Assembly: GCF_000384215.1 (NCBI RefSeq)
Contig: NZ_KB913032.1
Location: 2,993,665-3,057,664, forward strand
Length of the DNA stretch: 64,000 nucleotides
Reading direction: 5' to 3'
DNA from: Amycolatopsis alba DSM 44262
Lineage (GTDB): Bacteria > Actinomycetota > Actinomycetes > Mycobacteriales > Pseudonocardiaceae
Each line of letters begins with the position of its first letter. Positions within the stretch are counted from its first letter, which is position 1. The notes under the pieces were generated by a model. The model was not told the DNA's origin. It did not search any database and saw nothing but the letters and a program-made list of their open reading frames with translations. The translations under genes were made by a program, and so were the position numbers. Below are positions 29,120-37,817 of the stretch, in pieces.

Positions 29120-30169
29120 TCATGGATTCGCCTCCGGCGGTTTTCCCTCGTCGCGGACGCGCCGCAACAGCTGGTCGACCTTGGCCAGGGCGTCCACCGC
29201 GGCCATGAGGTCTTCGTAGAGGCCGGGATCGCTGCCGTTCGCGCGGTCCGACGTCGCCGCGAACGCCCGCATCCCCAATGCCCTGTGCAGTTCGAGCCCT
29301 TTGTCGCCGAGCGACGTGGTGTAGCCCTTGAGCGTTCGCATCGCGATGGCGAGTTCTCCCGCCCATTGCGCGGCAGCGCGGTGCTTCGACGATTCACGCA
29401 TCAGATACGCGGCCAAGGCGGCCAGCGGGATCGTCGCGGACAGCCGGAGGAGTTCGGTGCCCACCGTGAAGTCGATGCTGAGGAAGTTGAGCACGATGAA
29501 GCCCGCGGCGACGGTGGTCAGGAGCGCGACGACGGCCGCACGCAGCCGATCCGCGATCCTCGCTTCCTTTTCTGCGTGCTCGAGGTAGTACTGCCCCACG
29601 CCCTTGGCACCGGCGACTCCGGCCGCGTCCTCCGCGGCGGCCTGGGCCTGGCGCGCGCCGTCCAGCGTCCGCTCGGTCTGGTCCAAGAGCCATCTCGCCC
29701 GGAGCTGCCGCCGGATCTCGGCCACGGCTTCCGTCGCCGCCGCGCGCTTCGCCGGCTTCTCGTCCTCTCCGACGACCGGGTCGTCCAGCACCGCGGCGAA
29801 ATGGTCCACAGTGGACTCCGCCCGCTCGCGCAGGTTCCTCGCGTGCTCGTCCAGCTGGGCCACCAGGACGCTTTCCCGCTCCGTCCCCGCTTTTCCGACC
29901 GCCAGCAGGCAGCTTCGGAAGTCCTCGAACGACCGTCGCATCGCCGTGATCGAGTCCACGAAGGCCTGGCTCGACCGGACCCGCTCCTCGATCACCTCGC
30001 CGACGTCGTCCTTCAGCACGTAGCCGACCACGAATTCGGCGATCAGCCGGGCGTCCTCGATCGCCAGCTGCACGGTCTTGTCCGCGGGCCGGTCCCACTC
30101 CGTGTTCACCGAACCGTGGAGTCGCTCGACCTCGGCTCTCAGCTCACGGAACGCGTGTTCGGGCGTCAT
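29120..30169 (-). CDS. Membrane protein of the tubulin operon (unknown)
   Basis: A 349-residue protein. Residues 1-205 are strongly helical and charged, likely coiled coil (FRELRAEVERLHGSVN at the start). Two membrane helices follow at about residues 210-265 (VVALLTTVAAGFIVLNFLS and LLRLSATIPLAALAAYLM), then a helical C-terminal part of about 80 residues. It does not match a family I can name. It overlaps the DUF4407 stop by four bases and precedes the tubulin-like gene by about 50 bp. A copy of the GTCCACAGTGGAC palindrome lies inside it (29804-29816). Confidence 0.75.
   Translation of the reverse strand: MTPEHAFRELRAEVERLHGSVNTEWDRPADKTVQLAIEDARLIAEFVVGYVLKDDVGEVIEERVRSSQAFVDSITAMRRSFEDFRSCLLAVGKAGTERESVLVAQLDEHARNLRERAESTVDHFAAVLDDPVVGEDEKPAKRAAATEAVAEIRRQLRARWLLDQTERTLDGARQAQAAAEDAAGVAGAKGVGQYYLEHAEKEARIADRLRAAVVALLTTVAAGFIVLNFLSIDFTVGTELLRLSATIPLAALAAYLMRESSKHRAAAQWAGELAIAMRTLKGYTTSLGDKGLELHRALGMRAFAATSDRANGSDPGLYEDLMAAVDALAKVDQLLRRVRDEGKPPEANP
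29804..29816. repeat. GTCCACWGTGGAC palindrome, copy 2
   Basis: GTCCACAGTGGAC, inside the membrane-protein gene upstream of the tubulin homologue. Confidence 0.8.
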
Positions 30170-31194
30170 CGCGCCTCACCGTCCGGTTCGGCCGAGGAAC
30201 CGTTGCGGCCCTTGACGTACCGGTGCCAGGGAATGCCCGTCTCGCCGTCCGGTTTCCGGACGCCCAGCTTCCACGGCTCGTCGCGCCGACGGCCGAGGCG
30301 TACGAGGAACGCCAGCAGAAGCCAATCGACGACGAAGAAACTGAAGAAGGCGCCGAGATAGATCACCAGGAACGAAGTCCCGCGTTCCCGCAGGAACGAG
30401 TCCAACGTCGCGCTGGTGGGCTGTTCGTTTCGCGGCGCCGCCGCGGCCAGCGTCCGGTCGATCACGAGAAGCCGTACTCCGGCGGCGTCCTGAGCGGAAC
30501 GCAGCCGCCCAGCCTCCCCGGTCAGCTCGGTCTTCCTGGCCTCCAGCTGGATCGAAACACCGTCGAAGTCCCTCCTCACGGCGTCCCGGTACTCGACTTT
30601 CATGTAGTAGGCGAGACCACGGCCCCGCACCCCGGTTCCGCAAGTGCCGTCGAGTTCGCAAAGCACCTGCTGTTCGGCACGCCGGAGTTCGTCCGAAGTC
30701 TCCGTCACCTGTCGCGTGAGCCGCACGGCCTCGGCGTCCGCCTCGGGGTTCGGGGGCTTCTGTTCGAGAAGGGCTTTCAGCTCCGCACGCTCTTCCCGCA
30801 ACTCGGGTCCGGTGACCGCCGCGGCCTCGGCGGGCGTCCAGGTTCCGCCCGCGATGAACCAGAGCGTCGACGCGGTCGCGACGACGAGACCTTCGATCAG
30901 TGAGAGCGCCATCCGCCTGCCGGGGAGCCGTCTCCTGGCCGGGTCCCCGGACGCGGCGATGGCCCACGAGTTGAGGGCGCTCTTGCCCACCATCCAGCCG
31001 ACCAGGAGAGGCAGGCTCAGGAAGGACGGCAGCCGGAAGCCGTAGAAGACCGTCACCGACGCGGCGGCCGACACGACCAAGGCGAGCACGGATCCGGACG
31101 CGGTCAACCAGAACGGGCACGCTTCGCGGTCATTACGCACCTTTCCCGTGGTGTTCGCCCGGCTCGTGGTGAAGGCGTCCCGCAGACTTGCCAT
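30166..31194 (-). CDS. DUF4407-like membrane protein
   Basis: A 342-residue protein with the layout of DUF4407. Two membrane helices lie near the N-terminus (about residues 28-48 and 53-75, with TASGSVLALVVSAAASVTVF), and a third at about 95-117 (ALSLIEGLVVATASTLWFIA). A coiled-coil region follows (about 130-240, GPELREERAELKALLEQK at its start). A last membrane helix lies at about 273-297 (FLVIYLGAFFSFFVVDWLLL), with a short basic cytoplasmic tail. The coiled coil would be extracytoplasmic if the topology is even-numbered. The ATG is 12 bases after the vWA gene and the stop overlaps the next start. Confidence 0.75.
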   Translation of the reverse strand: MASLRDAFTTSRANTTGKVRNDREACPFWLTASGSVLALVVSAAASVTVFYGFRLPSFLSLPLLVGWMVGKSALNSWAIAASGDPARRRLPGRRMALSLIEGLVVATASTLWFIAGGTWTPAEAAAVTGPELREERAELKALLEQKPPNPEADAEAVRLTRQVTETSDELRRAEQQVLCELDGTCGTGVRGRGLAYYMKVEYRDAVRRDFDGVSIQLEARKTELTGEAGRLRSAQDAAGVRLLVIDRTLAAAAPRNEQPTSATLDSFLRERGTSFLVIYLGAFFSFFVVDWLLLAFLVRLGRRRDEPWKLGVRKPDGETGIPWHRYVKGRNGSSAEPDGEAR

Positions 31195-31206
31195 TGCTTC
31201 GCGCTC

Positions 31207-33582
31207 CTAGTCGGTCGCGAACGGGTTGCCGGGATCCCGGTACGAGCCGCCCGGAGGCTCGTCGGAGAACGGATCCCCGGCGGAGAAGGGATCTTCACGG
31301 CCGGAGCCACCCGCCGCGGACGGAACGGACGTGGGGACACCCGGCGACGGCCGGTCACCGAACGGGTCGGCGTAGGCGCCGTCGTCCCCGCTCGCCGGAC
31401 GCTCCCCGGCGAAGGGGCTGAAACCGCCGCCCACGGGGGAATTTCCCGCCATCCCCGTCATCCGCTGGTCCACCAGCACGAGCGCGTGCCGGTCACCGAG
31501 TTCGTGCCGGTCGCCGGGAGCCAGCGCGACCGGTTCCCCCAGCGGCGGCGTCAACCGGAACTCCGGACCGGCCCGCCGGACGCGGTAGACCTCGGCGTCA
31601 CCCGGACCGGCCGGTTGCAGCCGTCGCCCCGTGAACTCCTGGTACACCACGAAACCGAACTCCGGCACGTCGCCGTCCGGCGGTTCCAGCGCCGAGATCT
31701 CCTCGTCCCCCTTCAGCAACCGCACCTGCAGGCCGCTGACGTGCGCGGCCGAACGCCGGGCACGGAACTTGCCGAAGCCGAAGAGCAGCAGGCCCACCGC
31801 CGCGATCCCGAGCACGACCCACAGCCAGAAGAACTTCTCGAGAACGCCGGGCTCCGGCTCGACCTCGATCGCGAACAGCCGCTCGGCGACGGGCGCCCCG
31901 CCGGTCAGCACCCGCAGGGTCGCGCCGTTCGGCCCCTCCGGCGTGTCCGGACCGAACCGCAAGGTGAACGGGACCGTCGTGACCCCGACCGGCGCAACCG
32001 ACGAACCGGGCTCCACGCTGATGGAGGCGCCCTCGGTCGGCGACGCGACCTCCAGTCGCATGGGCACGGGGGCGGCGGAATTGTTGGTCATCGAGACCGT
32101 GCCGGTGATCGACCCGCCGGGAGTCACGGTGGCGGTGTTGGAGTCGAACAGGATCTGCGCCCGCACCGGGGCGGCGCCGTTCTGGACACTCGTGGCGAGG
32201 ACACGGGTGTCACCGCCGATGCCCACCCCGGTCACCGTGCCGGTGAAGGTCAGCGCGCCCGTGGCGTCGGCGGGCACACCGAACTGGCCGCCGAAGGTTC
32301 CGTCCCGGTCCGGATCGGACAGCGTGAGCTCGCCGAGCGGCGCGCCGGAAGCACCGGTCACCACCGTTTTGAAGGTGAGCCCCTGCACCGTGGCGGGGTC
32401 GGTGACCGCGCGATTCCTGGCCCACACCTGCATGCTGACGTTCACCGGCTGACCGGCGGCGGGCTGCGGCGGATCGACCGTGAGATAGGCCTTGACCACC
32501 GCCTGGTACGCCACCGTCGCGGCCACTTCCTGGGCGGGCACGTCGGCGGAGGAAAGCCGGACCGTCCACCGGCCTGGCTCGGGATCCGTGATGCGCAGCG
32601 CCTCGGTTTCGGTGTTCTGCCCGGCGAATTCGAAGTGGGAACCACCCGCCGCGGGCGCCGGCGTGGTCTTGCCCGGCGGCAGGTATTCCACCTGCACCCG
32701 CGGGTCGCGTTTGTAGACCAGAATCGACGCGTCGCTCGCCACGCCGGGGATTTCGACGTTCAGTTCGACGGACCCGCCCTTCGGCACATTCCCGGTGTCG
32801 AGGGGCCCGTATTTCACGCAGCTCGCCGAGCTGAACGCCTCTTGGACCGCGGCCCTCAGTTCGACCGAACTGGGGGTCACCTGTTCGTGGGGATCCGCGA
32901 CACTCGGCGTGCAGCTTTTTCCCTTGGCGAAGCCCTTCAACGCCGCGCTGTCGACCTTGCCGAATCCCAGCGGCCACACCTGCGCGCCGGCGCGATCGAG
33001 TTCTTCCAGAGTCTCCTGGGCTTTCGCCGCTGCAGCACCGTTCCGCCGCGCCGGGGTATCCCCCCAAGCCGGACTGTCAGAAACGTCGAGCTTGCCGTCG
33101 GTCAGCAAAAAGACGAGTTTCTTCTCCGTTTTCTCCATCCCCACGAAGCCAAGGGCCTGCTGCAACGCCGCGGCGTGGTCGGTGCCATCGCCTTCACCTG
33201 GCGCCCGGCGATGGAGCCCGCCGATGCAGCCCGCGAGCGAATCACGTTGCTGCGCGGTGTCGAGTGTCGTGGGTGGACAGGCCACCCGCACGGCGCTCTG
33301 ACCAGGCCCATTCGAACTCCCGAAACCGACAACCGAAATGATCGAACCCGGCGCGAGCGCGCTGTACACAATCGTGCGAGCCGCTTCTTTTTCCCGCGCC
33401 ACATCGGCTTCAGCAAGGCTCCCGGACTCGTCGACGAGCACCACCACCTTGAGCGCGGGCAGCGCCGAATTCCGCTCCTGACCGGCCGCATTTCCGGGCG
33501 CCGAGAGACATGACAACGGCAAGAACACAGCCACGGCCAGAAGACACACCCATCGGCGCAATCCGGCTCCCCGCTCCCGCAT
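31207..33582 (-). CDS. Secreted/TM von Willebrand factor A protein, first gene of the operon
   Basis: A 791-residue protein. A signal peptide is at about residues 1-33 (basic start, core WVCLLAVAVFLPLSCLS). An extracytoplasmic vWA domain follows, with a full MIDAS: DESGS at 51-55, DGTDH further on and the LLTDGKLDVSD aspartate. Next come several Ig/CARDB-like beta domains rich in Thr, Val and Pro, then one membrane helix at about 580-603 (WLWVVLGIAAVGLLLFG) and a cytoplasmic tail of about 190 residues that is Gly/Pro/Asp-rich at the end. It could bind a divalent-metal-dependent ligand outside and signal inwards to the GTPases. ATG 33582 was chosen over an upstream in-frame start because it begins the signal peptide. 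Confidence 0.85.
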   Translation of the reverse strand: MRERGAGLRRWVCLLAVAVFLPLSCLSAPGNAAGQERNSALPALKVVVLVDESGSLAEADVAREKEAARTIVYSALAPGSIISVVGFGSSNGPGQSAVRVACPPTTLDTAQQRDSLAGCIGGLHRRAPGEGDGTDHAAALQQALGFVGMEKTEKKLVFLLTDGKLDVSDSPAWGDTPARRNGAAAAKAQETLEELDRAGAQVWPLGFGKVDSAALKGFAKGKSCTPSVADPHEQVTPSSVELRAAVQEAFSSASCVKYGPLDTGNVPKGGSVELNVEIPGVASDASILVYKRDPRVQVEYLPPGKTTPAPAAGGSHFEFAGQNTETEALRITDPEPGRWTVRLSSADVPAQEVAATVAYQAVVKAYLTVDPPQPAAGQPVNVSMQVWARNRAVTDPATVQGLTFKTVVTGASGAPLGELTLSDPDRDGTFGGQFGVPADATGALTFTGTVTGVGIGGDTRVLATSVQNGAAPVRAQILFDSNTATVTPGGSITGTVSMTNNSAAPVPMRLEVASPTEGASISVEPGSSVAPVGVTTVPFTLRFGPDTPEGPNGATLRVLTGGAPVAERLFAIEVEPEPGVLEKFFWLWVVLGIAAVGLLLFGFGKFRARRSAAHVSGLQVRLLKGDEEISALEPPDGDVPEFGFVVYQEFTGRRLQPAGPGDAEVYRVRRAGPEFRLTPPLGEPVALAPGDRHELGDRHALVLVDQRMTGMAGNSPVGGGFSPFAGERPASGDDGAYADPFGDRPSPGVPTSVPSAAGGSGREDPFSAGDPFSDEPPGGSYRDPGNPFATD

Positions 33583-34131
33583 ATCCCACTCCGATTCACA
33601 CATCCGTGCCACGGTCAACCCCTGAGCAGTGCTGAAGTCGCTCGTCTGCCGGAGCCTGTTACGCCAAATGGTCACGGTCGCGTCTCACTGAGACGGCAAC
33701 ACCGATGACCGCACGGAAATCGTCGAATGTTTGTCAGATAACGGAAAATAGAACGCGAGGACGGCGCGGAGGTCGCGAATGTCGGACGGCGACGTGTCCA
33801 CACCGGAGGGTTTAGTCCATTATGGACGGACAGCTGTCGACTTCGGACGAGTGGACCGGAGATCAAAAGCGGGATTTTCGACAAACATCGAGAAATATCG
33901 AATTGCGACAATCCACGCAGGCCGAACATCCCCATCGCCTGGTCAGGCCAGGTGCTCGCCACCACTCCCTGCCAACGCCACCCGCGTCGTCAGGACATGG
34001 CCGGAGTCCACATCGAGCTTTCGGTAACGTCGATCAAGGGCGCAGCGTCAGCCCGCAGGTGCTCATGGTTCGAGGCATCGCTGCCAGCAACAAGGCCTTG
34101 AATGTGGCGCAGCCCGCCACGGGGTCAGGAT
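33583..34131. other. 550-bp spacer upstream of the vWA-tubulin operon
   Basis: No credible gene. This must contain the operon promoter, and it is more AT-rich than its surroundings. A variant palindrome GTCCATTATGGAC lies at 33815-33827, and CCTGG/CCAGG arms at about 33939-33953. Short frames here lack ribosome-binding sites and GC-codon bias. I cannot point to a convincing -35/-10 pair. Confidence 0.4.
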
Positions 34132-34491
34132 CTAAGCGTCCTGTTCGATACGTTCGAAAATATCGATGTCGGTGGCCTTCTGCCACTCGGGCAGAGTGTC
34201 CCAGTCCGCGACGTAGGACGGTTTCGGGTCAGGGAAGTGTTTGAAGATCTGACCGATCCAGCACAGCGCGACGAAGCGGCCCTTCTGTTCCAGGGTGAGC
34301 TTGGCGGCGGCTCCGTTCGTGGCAGTGAGGAACGACAACACTTGGTCATAAACGGCCGTGGCAGCGTCGCGTTCCCAGTCCGGTGTCTCGTCCCAGGGCG
34401 TGATGTAGCCGGGTTTCGGTTCACCGGGGTAGTGCTTGATGACTCCGGCGATCCATGCTTCGCGGAACACGCGGCCACGGTCGTTGAGCAT
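34132..34491 (-). CDS. Small protein with two tandem repeats
   Basis: A 119-residue soluble protein made of two copies of one module of about 45 residues. Copy 1 has VIKHYPGEPKPGYITPWDET; copy 2 has IFKHFPDPKPSYVADWDTLP. Each ends in an acidic helix (AVYDQV and DIFERI). The shared pattern is Trp-Ile-X3-(I/V)-(F/I)-K-H-(Y/F)-P, then P-K-P-X-Y, then W-D-X3-(P)-(D/E)-W. ATG 34491 is preferred because GGAGGAA lies eight bases upstream; an in-frame GTG at 34506 overlaps the stop of the HTH gene. The tight coupling implies joint function with the regulator. I do not recognise the family. Confidence 0.7.
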   Translation of the reverse strand: MLNDRGRVFREAWIAGVIKHYPGEPKPGYITPWDETPDWERDAATAVYDQVLSFLTATNGAAAKLTLEQKGRFVALCWIGQIFKHFPDPKPSYVADWDTLPEWQKATDIDIFERIEQDA

Positions 34492-34505
34492 GCTGTCTTC
34501 CTCCA

Positions 34506-35780
34506 CTATGCGGTGTGGCCACTGGCGAGCTCGGTGATCTCGGCGTCGAGTCGCTGGATGTTCTTGTCGGCGAGCAGGGGTGCCAGGTGTGGCTGGAGGC
34601 CTCGTAGTTTGCGAGCGACCACACCGGACCTGGTCTGGCGAGCGGTGGCCAGGACTGCCTCGGCGTAGTTGATGACCTGGTCGGGATCGGCGCGGTGAAC
34701 GCCGATCATGGCCAGGTCGGTCAGGACACCGGCTTTCCGTCGGGTGGTGAGCGCGCTGTTCAGAGCTTCAGCGAGGGCCGCTTCGGCCTGATCGAGGCGG
34801 CCGAGAGTGACAAAGCAGGTGCCGCGTTCTTCGGCCAAACGGGAGCCGTCGAAGCGGAGCCAGCCGCCGTTGTGCACTTGCCCCTCCAGATGCCGGACTT
34901 CTGCCGCGGTGTCGAGTGCGCGTTGACAGCCGTCGAGGTCGCCGAGGCCCGCGAAGGCTTCCGCTCGAACGGCAGCTACCCAGTACCGGGTCGACAGGTC
35001 GGCGTCACCACGGGATGCCAGATTGGCGGCCAGGTCGAGCAAGGGAATGGCGTGAGTGAACTTGCGTTCATAGACGGCGATGAAGGCGTGCCGAGTCAAG
35101 GCACAGGCCCACAGGTCCGGCGCTCCGGCTTCCTTGCCTGCGGCTGCGGCCAGGGTGTAGCAATGAGCCGCGTCGGTGTAGCGGTCGCCGTCGAAGTAGA
35201 TCTCGCCTGCCAGCTGGAACAGATCGGCAGCCAGTCGGCAGAGCCGCTGCCGGATCGCCGGTGTCTGCGACTGGCGCAGTGCCTCGGTGAGCACATCGAG
35301 CTGGGTTCGCACGAGCGGCAGCAAATGGCTCTTGCTCGACGCCATCCCGTAGACCCGCCACAGATGACCGGCAAACACGGCTAATTCGTCCGCCCCAGCA
35401 GCATCGACGGCACCACCACTTGCCGCCGCAGCGGCCCTGTCGGCATCCCCGAGCGCTAGCAGTGCCCCTGTCACGCTGAACAAGCGCAGCAGGTCGCGAC
35501 GATTCATGTCGTCGGCCTCCGCAAGATCGAGTGGCGTCACGGCAACGGTCGCCGGGCATCGCGCCGGAGCCGGTGCCCTCTCCAGCAACCTACCTAGTTC
35601 TTGCAGCGTGACGCCGAGCGCCTTCGCGATCCGGGTCCTGCGGAACGGCTGCGGGGTCACCTCGCCCCGTTCCCAGCGACCCACGGTGGAGAACTCGACA
35701 TTCAGCTCCGCCGCGAAGGTTTCTTGTGTGTAGCCCATCGCCTCCCGCCGCGCAGCGAAAGCGCCTCGCCGGTCACCCAT
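34506..35780 (-). CDS. Helix-turn-helix (XRE) regulator with TPR-like domain
   Basis: A 424-residue regulator. An N-terminal XRE-type HTH lies at about residues 5-60 (GYTQETFAAELNVEFSTVGR, then WERGEVTPQPFRR), followed by a linker with an odd twin-arginine-like stretch NRRDLLRLFSVTGALLALG at about 95-113, then a helical repeat domain of about 300 residues. This architecture is widespread in actinobacteria, where such proteins regulate neighbouring natural-product or unknown loci. It is divergent from the putative RiPP operon 290 bp away and is therefore its likely regulator. ATG 35780 begins the HTH domain; an in-frame upstream start would add 21 residues. Confidence 0.82.
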   Translation of the reverse strand: MGDRRGAFAARREAMGYTQETFAAELNVEFSTVGRWERGEVTPQPFRRTRIAKALGVTLQELGRLLERAPAPARCPATVAVTPLDLAEADDMNRRDLLRLFSVTGALLALGDADRAAAAASGGAVDAAGADELAVFAGHLWRVYGMASSKSHLLPLVRTQLDVLTEALRQSQTPAIRQRLCRLAADLFQLAGEIYFDGDRYTDAAHCYTLAAAAGKEAGAPDLWACALTRHAFIAVYERKFTHAIPLLDLAANLASRGDADLSTRYWVAAVRAEAFAGLGDLDGCQRALDTAAEVRHLEGQVHNGGWLRFDGSRLAEERGTCFVTLGRLDQAEAALAEALNSALTTRRKAGVLTDLAMIGVHRADPDQVINYAEAVLATARQTRSGVVARKLRGLQPHLAPLLADKNIQRLDAEITELASGHTA

Positions 35781-35877
35781 GAACACCACCCGCCCCGTTT
35801 GGTCACCGGTCACGATAACCAGCAATTGGCCAAGGCCGATCACCTCTCAGCGAGCTGCACCCGTTCGGACTACCACC

Positions 35878-35893
35878 TATAAATGAGGCATTT
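35878..35893. promoter_or_regulatory. Possible operator/promoter between HTH gene and peptide operon
   Basis: AAATG-AGG-CATTT (35881-35893) is a perfect 5+5 palindrome in an unusually AT-rich spot of the divergent spacer. On the minus strand it includes TTTATAG, a possible -10 for the HTH gene. Proposed as a regulator site from position only. Confidence 0.3.
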
Positions 35894-36068
35894 ACGCAGG
35901 TCAGAGGCAACGATGCCGAATTGGCGCCTGGTCGCCGCCAAGTTAGTGCTCTGGCTTCCACGAGGCGGCGAAACGTTGACTGGACTCGTAACAGCCCGAG
36001 CACTCGCCCAGACGTCGGAATGCCGTCGCGGGCGCCATGTGCAAGCGAACTGACGAGGAGAAGTCGAT

Positions 36069-36194
36069 ATGGACGTTGACGCGATGTTCACCGGAGACCT
36101 GGTGCTCAGTGTGCCCTCGACGGAGGGGCTCTACGCCCCGAAGATGCCCGGCGACGCCGACGGCAACGACAAGGGCGACCACTGCGCCGGCTGA
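36069..36194 (+). CDS. Putative RiPP precursor peptide, 41 aa
   Basis: A 41-codon gene with ATG 36069, GAGGAG about ten bases upstream and TGA at 36192. The N-terminal half looks like a leader (MDVDAMFTGDLVLSV) and the C-terminal half like a polar core (PSTEGLYAPKMPGD, then DGNDKGDHCAG), rich in Gly and Asp with one Cys. It lies 75 bp ahead of an asparagine synthetase homologue of the lasso-cyclase type and a methyltransferase, which suggests a ribosomally made, modified peptide. A Thr two residues before Gly20 resembles the lasso leader rule, but Asp29 would then be ring position 10, outside the known 7-9 range. No leader-binding or protease gene is adjacent. The function is inference; the ORF itself is well supported. 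Confidence 0.65.
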   Translation: MDVDAMFTGDLVLSVPSTEGLYAPKMPGDADGNDKGDHCAG

Positions 36195-36269
36195 CCGGTA
36201 GCCACACCCATCGCGGCTCGGGCAATGTGCAGTGCCCGAGCCGCACCGCGGAAAGGGACCTGATCCATC

Positions 36270-37817
36270 ATGCTCTCGTTTCGCCTGGCGCTGAACACCC
36301 GCACCCATGCGACGTGGCACTGGGACACCGACCGTTGGTGCCGTGATGACAGCTGGATACGTCCGGTCGTACATCCGGTGCTTCGTCACGACATCGGCCA
36401 CCACTCTGGAGTCACCACACTCCTGGTCCGTGACACCGCAGCCTCACCGACTCCACCGGAGGTGACGCTTCACAATCGCTGCGATGAGAGTGCGGCGGAC
36501 GCCGTACGGGGAGACGCGCTGCTACTCCGCATACAAACGGGACGGATCACCCTCACCGCGGGCGCCGGCACAGTCCCGCTCTACCTGGCCGCGGACGGAG
36601 ACCTTCTGCATGGAACCTGGGATCTCCCCTCGATCCGCCACCTCACTCGGCGGTCCGGCCTTCTCGATCGCGCCGTGACACGCGCCCTCACCAGACGGCA
36701 TCGCTACAGCAGCGACACCTTGTTCACCGACGTGACGATGCTGACCGAGCGCGCGACCGCGACGTTCACCGAATCCGGTCTGAACGCCACGTACCCGGCC
36801 CCGGCCAAGCACGTGATGCGAGCACGGGCTCTACGTCCCGGCGTGGACGCCACGGCCACACTTGCTCATCTGCTCGCCGACGCTGTGCGCCCCTGGCACG
36901 AATGCGACGTCACCTTGGGCCTCGAGTTGTCCGGCGGCCTGGACTCCGCCACCATCGCCGTCGCCGCGCGGATGACCGCCTCGACTCCGCTGCACACCTT
37001 CGGCCTCATCGTCAACGGTGCTCTCGGCGCGGAGCAGCATCGCCGCCGCGTGACGATCACCAGGCAAGTCGCTGCGGTCGACGAAATCTTGCGCGCACAC
37101 GACCATGCCCCGTTCTGCGAGAATGGCATCCGCATCAGCGGCGCGGCACACGATCCCCGCGGCGAGTTCTACCGCGAGGCGTTCGAAGCCCTCGCCGACA
37201 GCGCAGCCCGCAGCGGTGTCCGCATCATGCTGACCGGCAACGGCGGCGACGAGATCATGGCGCCCCGCATCGACGAAGTACCCCCGCCTCCACCTCAAGC
37301 CCTGACCGAACTGTCCTGGCTGGGACCACGCGCCCTTGACGCCGTCACCGCGATCGACGACAACCTCGCGCCCTCCGCCGTGTTGCCGACACCGACACTG
37401 ATGGGGTTCGCCATCCACCACCCCGCCTACCTGAGGGCCGGAATATGGCCGGTCGCCCCGTTCACACACCGGCCCCTGATCCGGTTCGCCGAGCAACTCC
37501 CGATCGAACTCCGCCTGGGCAAAAAGCTCTACCGCGACTTCCTCACCCAGGCCGGCATGCCGCCCCTGGTCACCCACCCGCGGCGAACCGAGCACTTCCG
37601 GGACCTGATGCAACACGGCCTGCGACACAACGGACTCCGTCTGGCCGAGCGCCTGCTTGCCGACGGCATGATCCTCGCCGAACAAGGCTTCATCGACCCC
37701 GACGCACTCCGACGAACCGTGCGACGCGCCCACCAGAGCGCTACCGTGCCGTCCGTGCTGTGCGACACCCTCGTCCTCGAAATCGGCCTCCGGTCACTAC
37801 AGGCCTCGACCGCATGA
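36270..37817 (+). CDS. Asparagine synthetase homologue (lasso-cyclase-like)
   Basis: A 515-residue ATP-dependent amide-forming enzyme homologue. The C-terminal synthetase domain has the PP-loop ELSGGLDSATIA at about residues 217-228 and TGNGGDE at about residue 320. The N-terminal glutaminase-like part lacks the catalytic Cys at position 2 (the protein starts MLSFRLAL), as in lasso-peptide cyclases. It would activate a carboxyl side chain as an adenylate and form an amide or lactam. It lies between the 41-residue peptide gene and a methyltransferase gene with which it overlaps by four bases. A true asparagine synthetase is unlikely given the missing Cys and the context. Confidence 0.8.
   Translation: MLSFRLALNTRTHATWHWDTDRWCRDDSWIRPVVHPVLRHDIGHHSGVTTLLVRDTAASPTPPEVTLHNRCDESAADAVRGDALLLRIQTGRITLTAGAGTVPLYLAADGDLLHGTWDLPSIRHLTRRSGLLDRAVTRALTRRHRYSSDTLFTDVTMLTERATATFTESGLNATYPAPAKHVMRARALRPGVDATATLAHLLADAVRPWHECDVTLGLELSGGLDSATIAVAARMTASTPLHTFGLIVNGALGAEQHRRRVTITRQVAAVDEILRAHDHAPFCENGIRISGAAHDPRGEFYREAFEALADSAARSGVRIMLTGNGGDEIMAPRIDEVPPPPPQALTELSWLGPRALDAVTAIDDNLAPSAVLPTPTLMGFAIHHPAYLRAGIWPVAPFTHRPLIRFAEQLPIELRLGKKLYRDFLTQAGMPPLVTHPRRTEHFRDLMQHGLRHNGLRLAERLLADGMILAEQGFIDPDALRRTVRRAHQSATVPSVLCDTLVLEIGLRSLQASTA

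Noticed and set aside
27535..33513. Plus-strand frames opposite the tubulin-like and vWA genes
   Set aside because: Shadow frames without starts preceded by Shine-Dalgarno sequences or any recognisable domain.
36069..36194. Calling the 41-aa peptide a lasso precursor outright
   Set aside because: The only Thr(-2) site puts the acceptor Asp at position 10, and the leader-binding and protease genes are absent, so only a RiPP-like label is justified.
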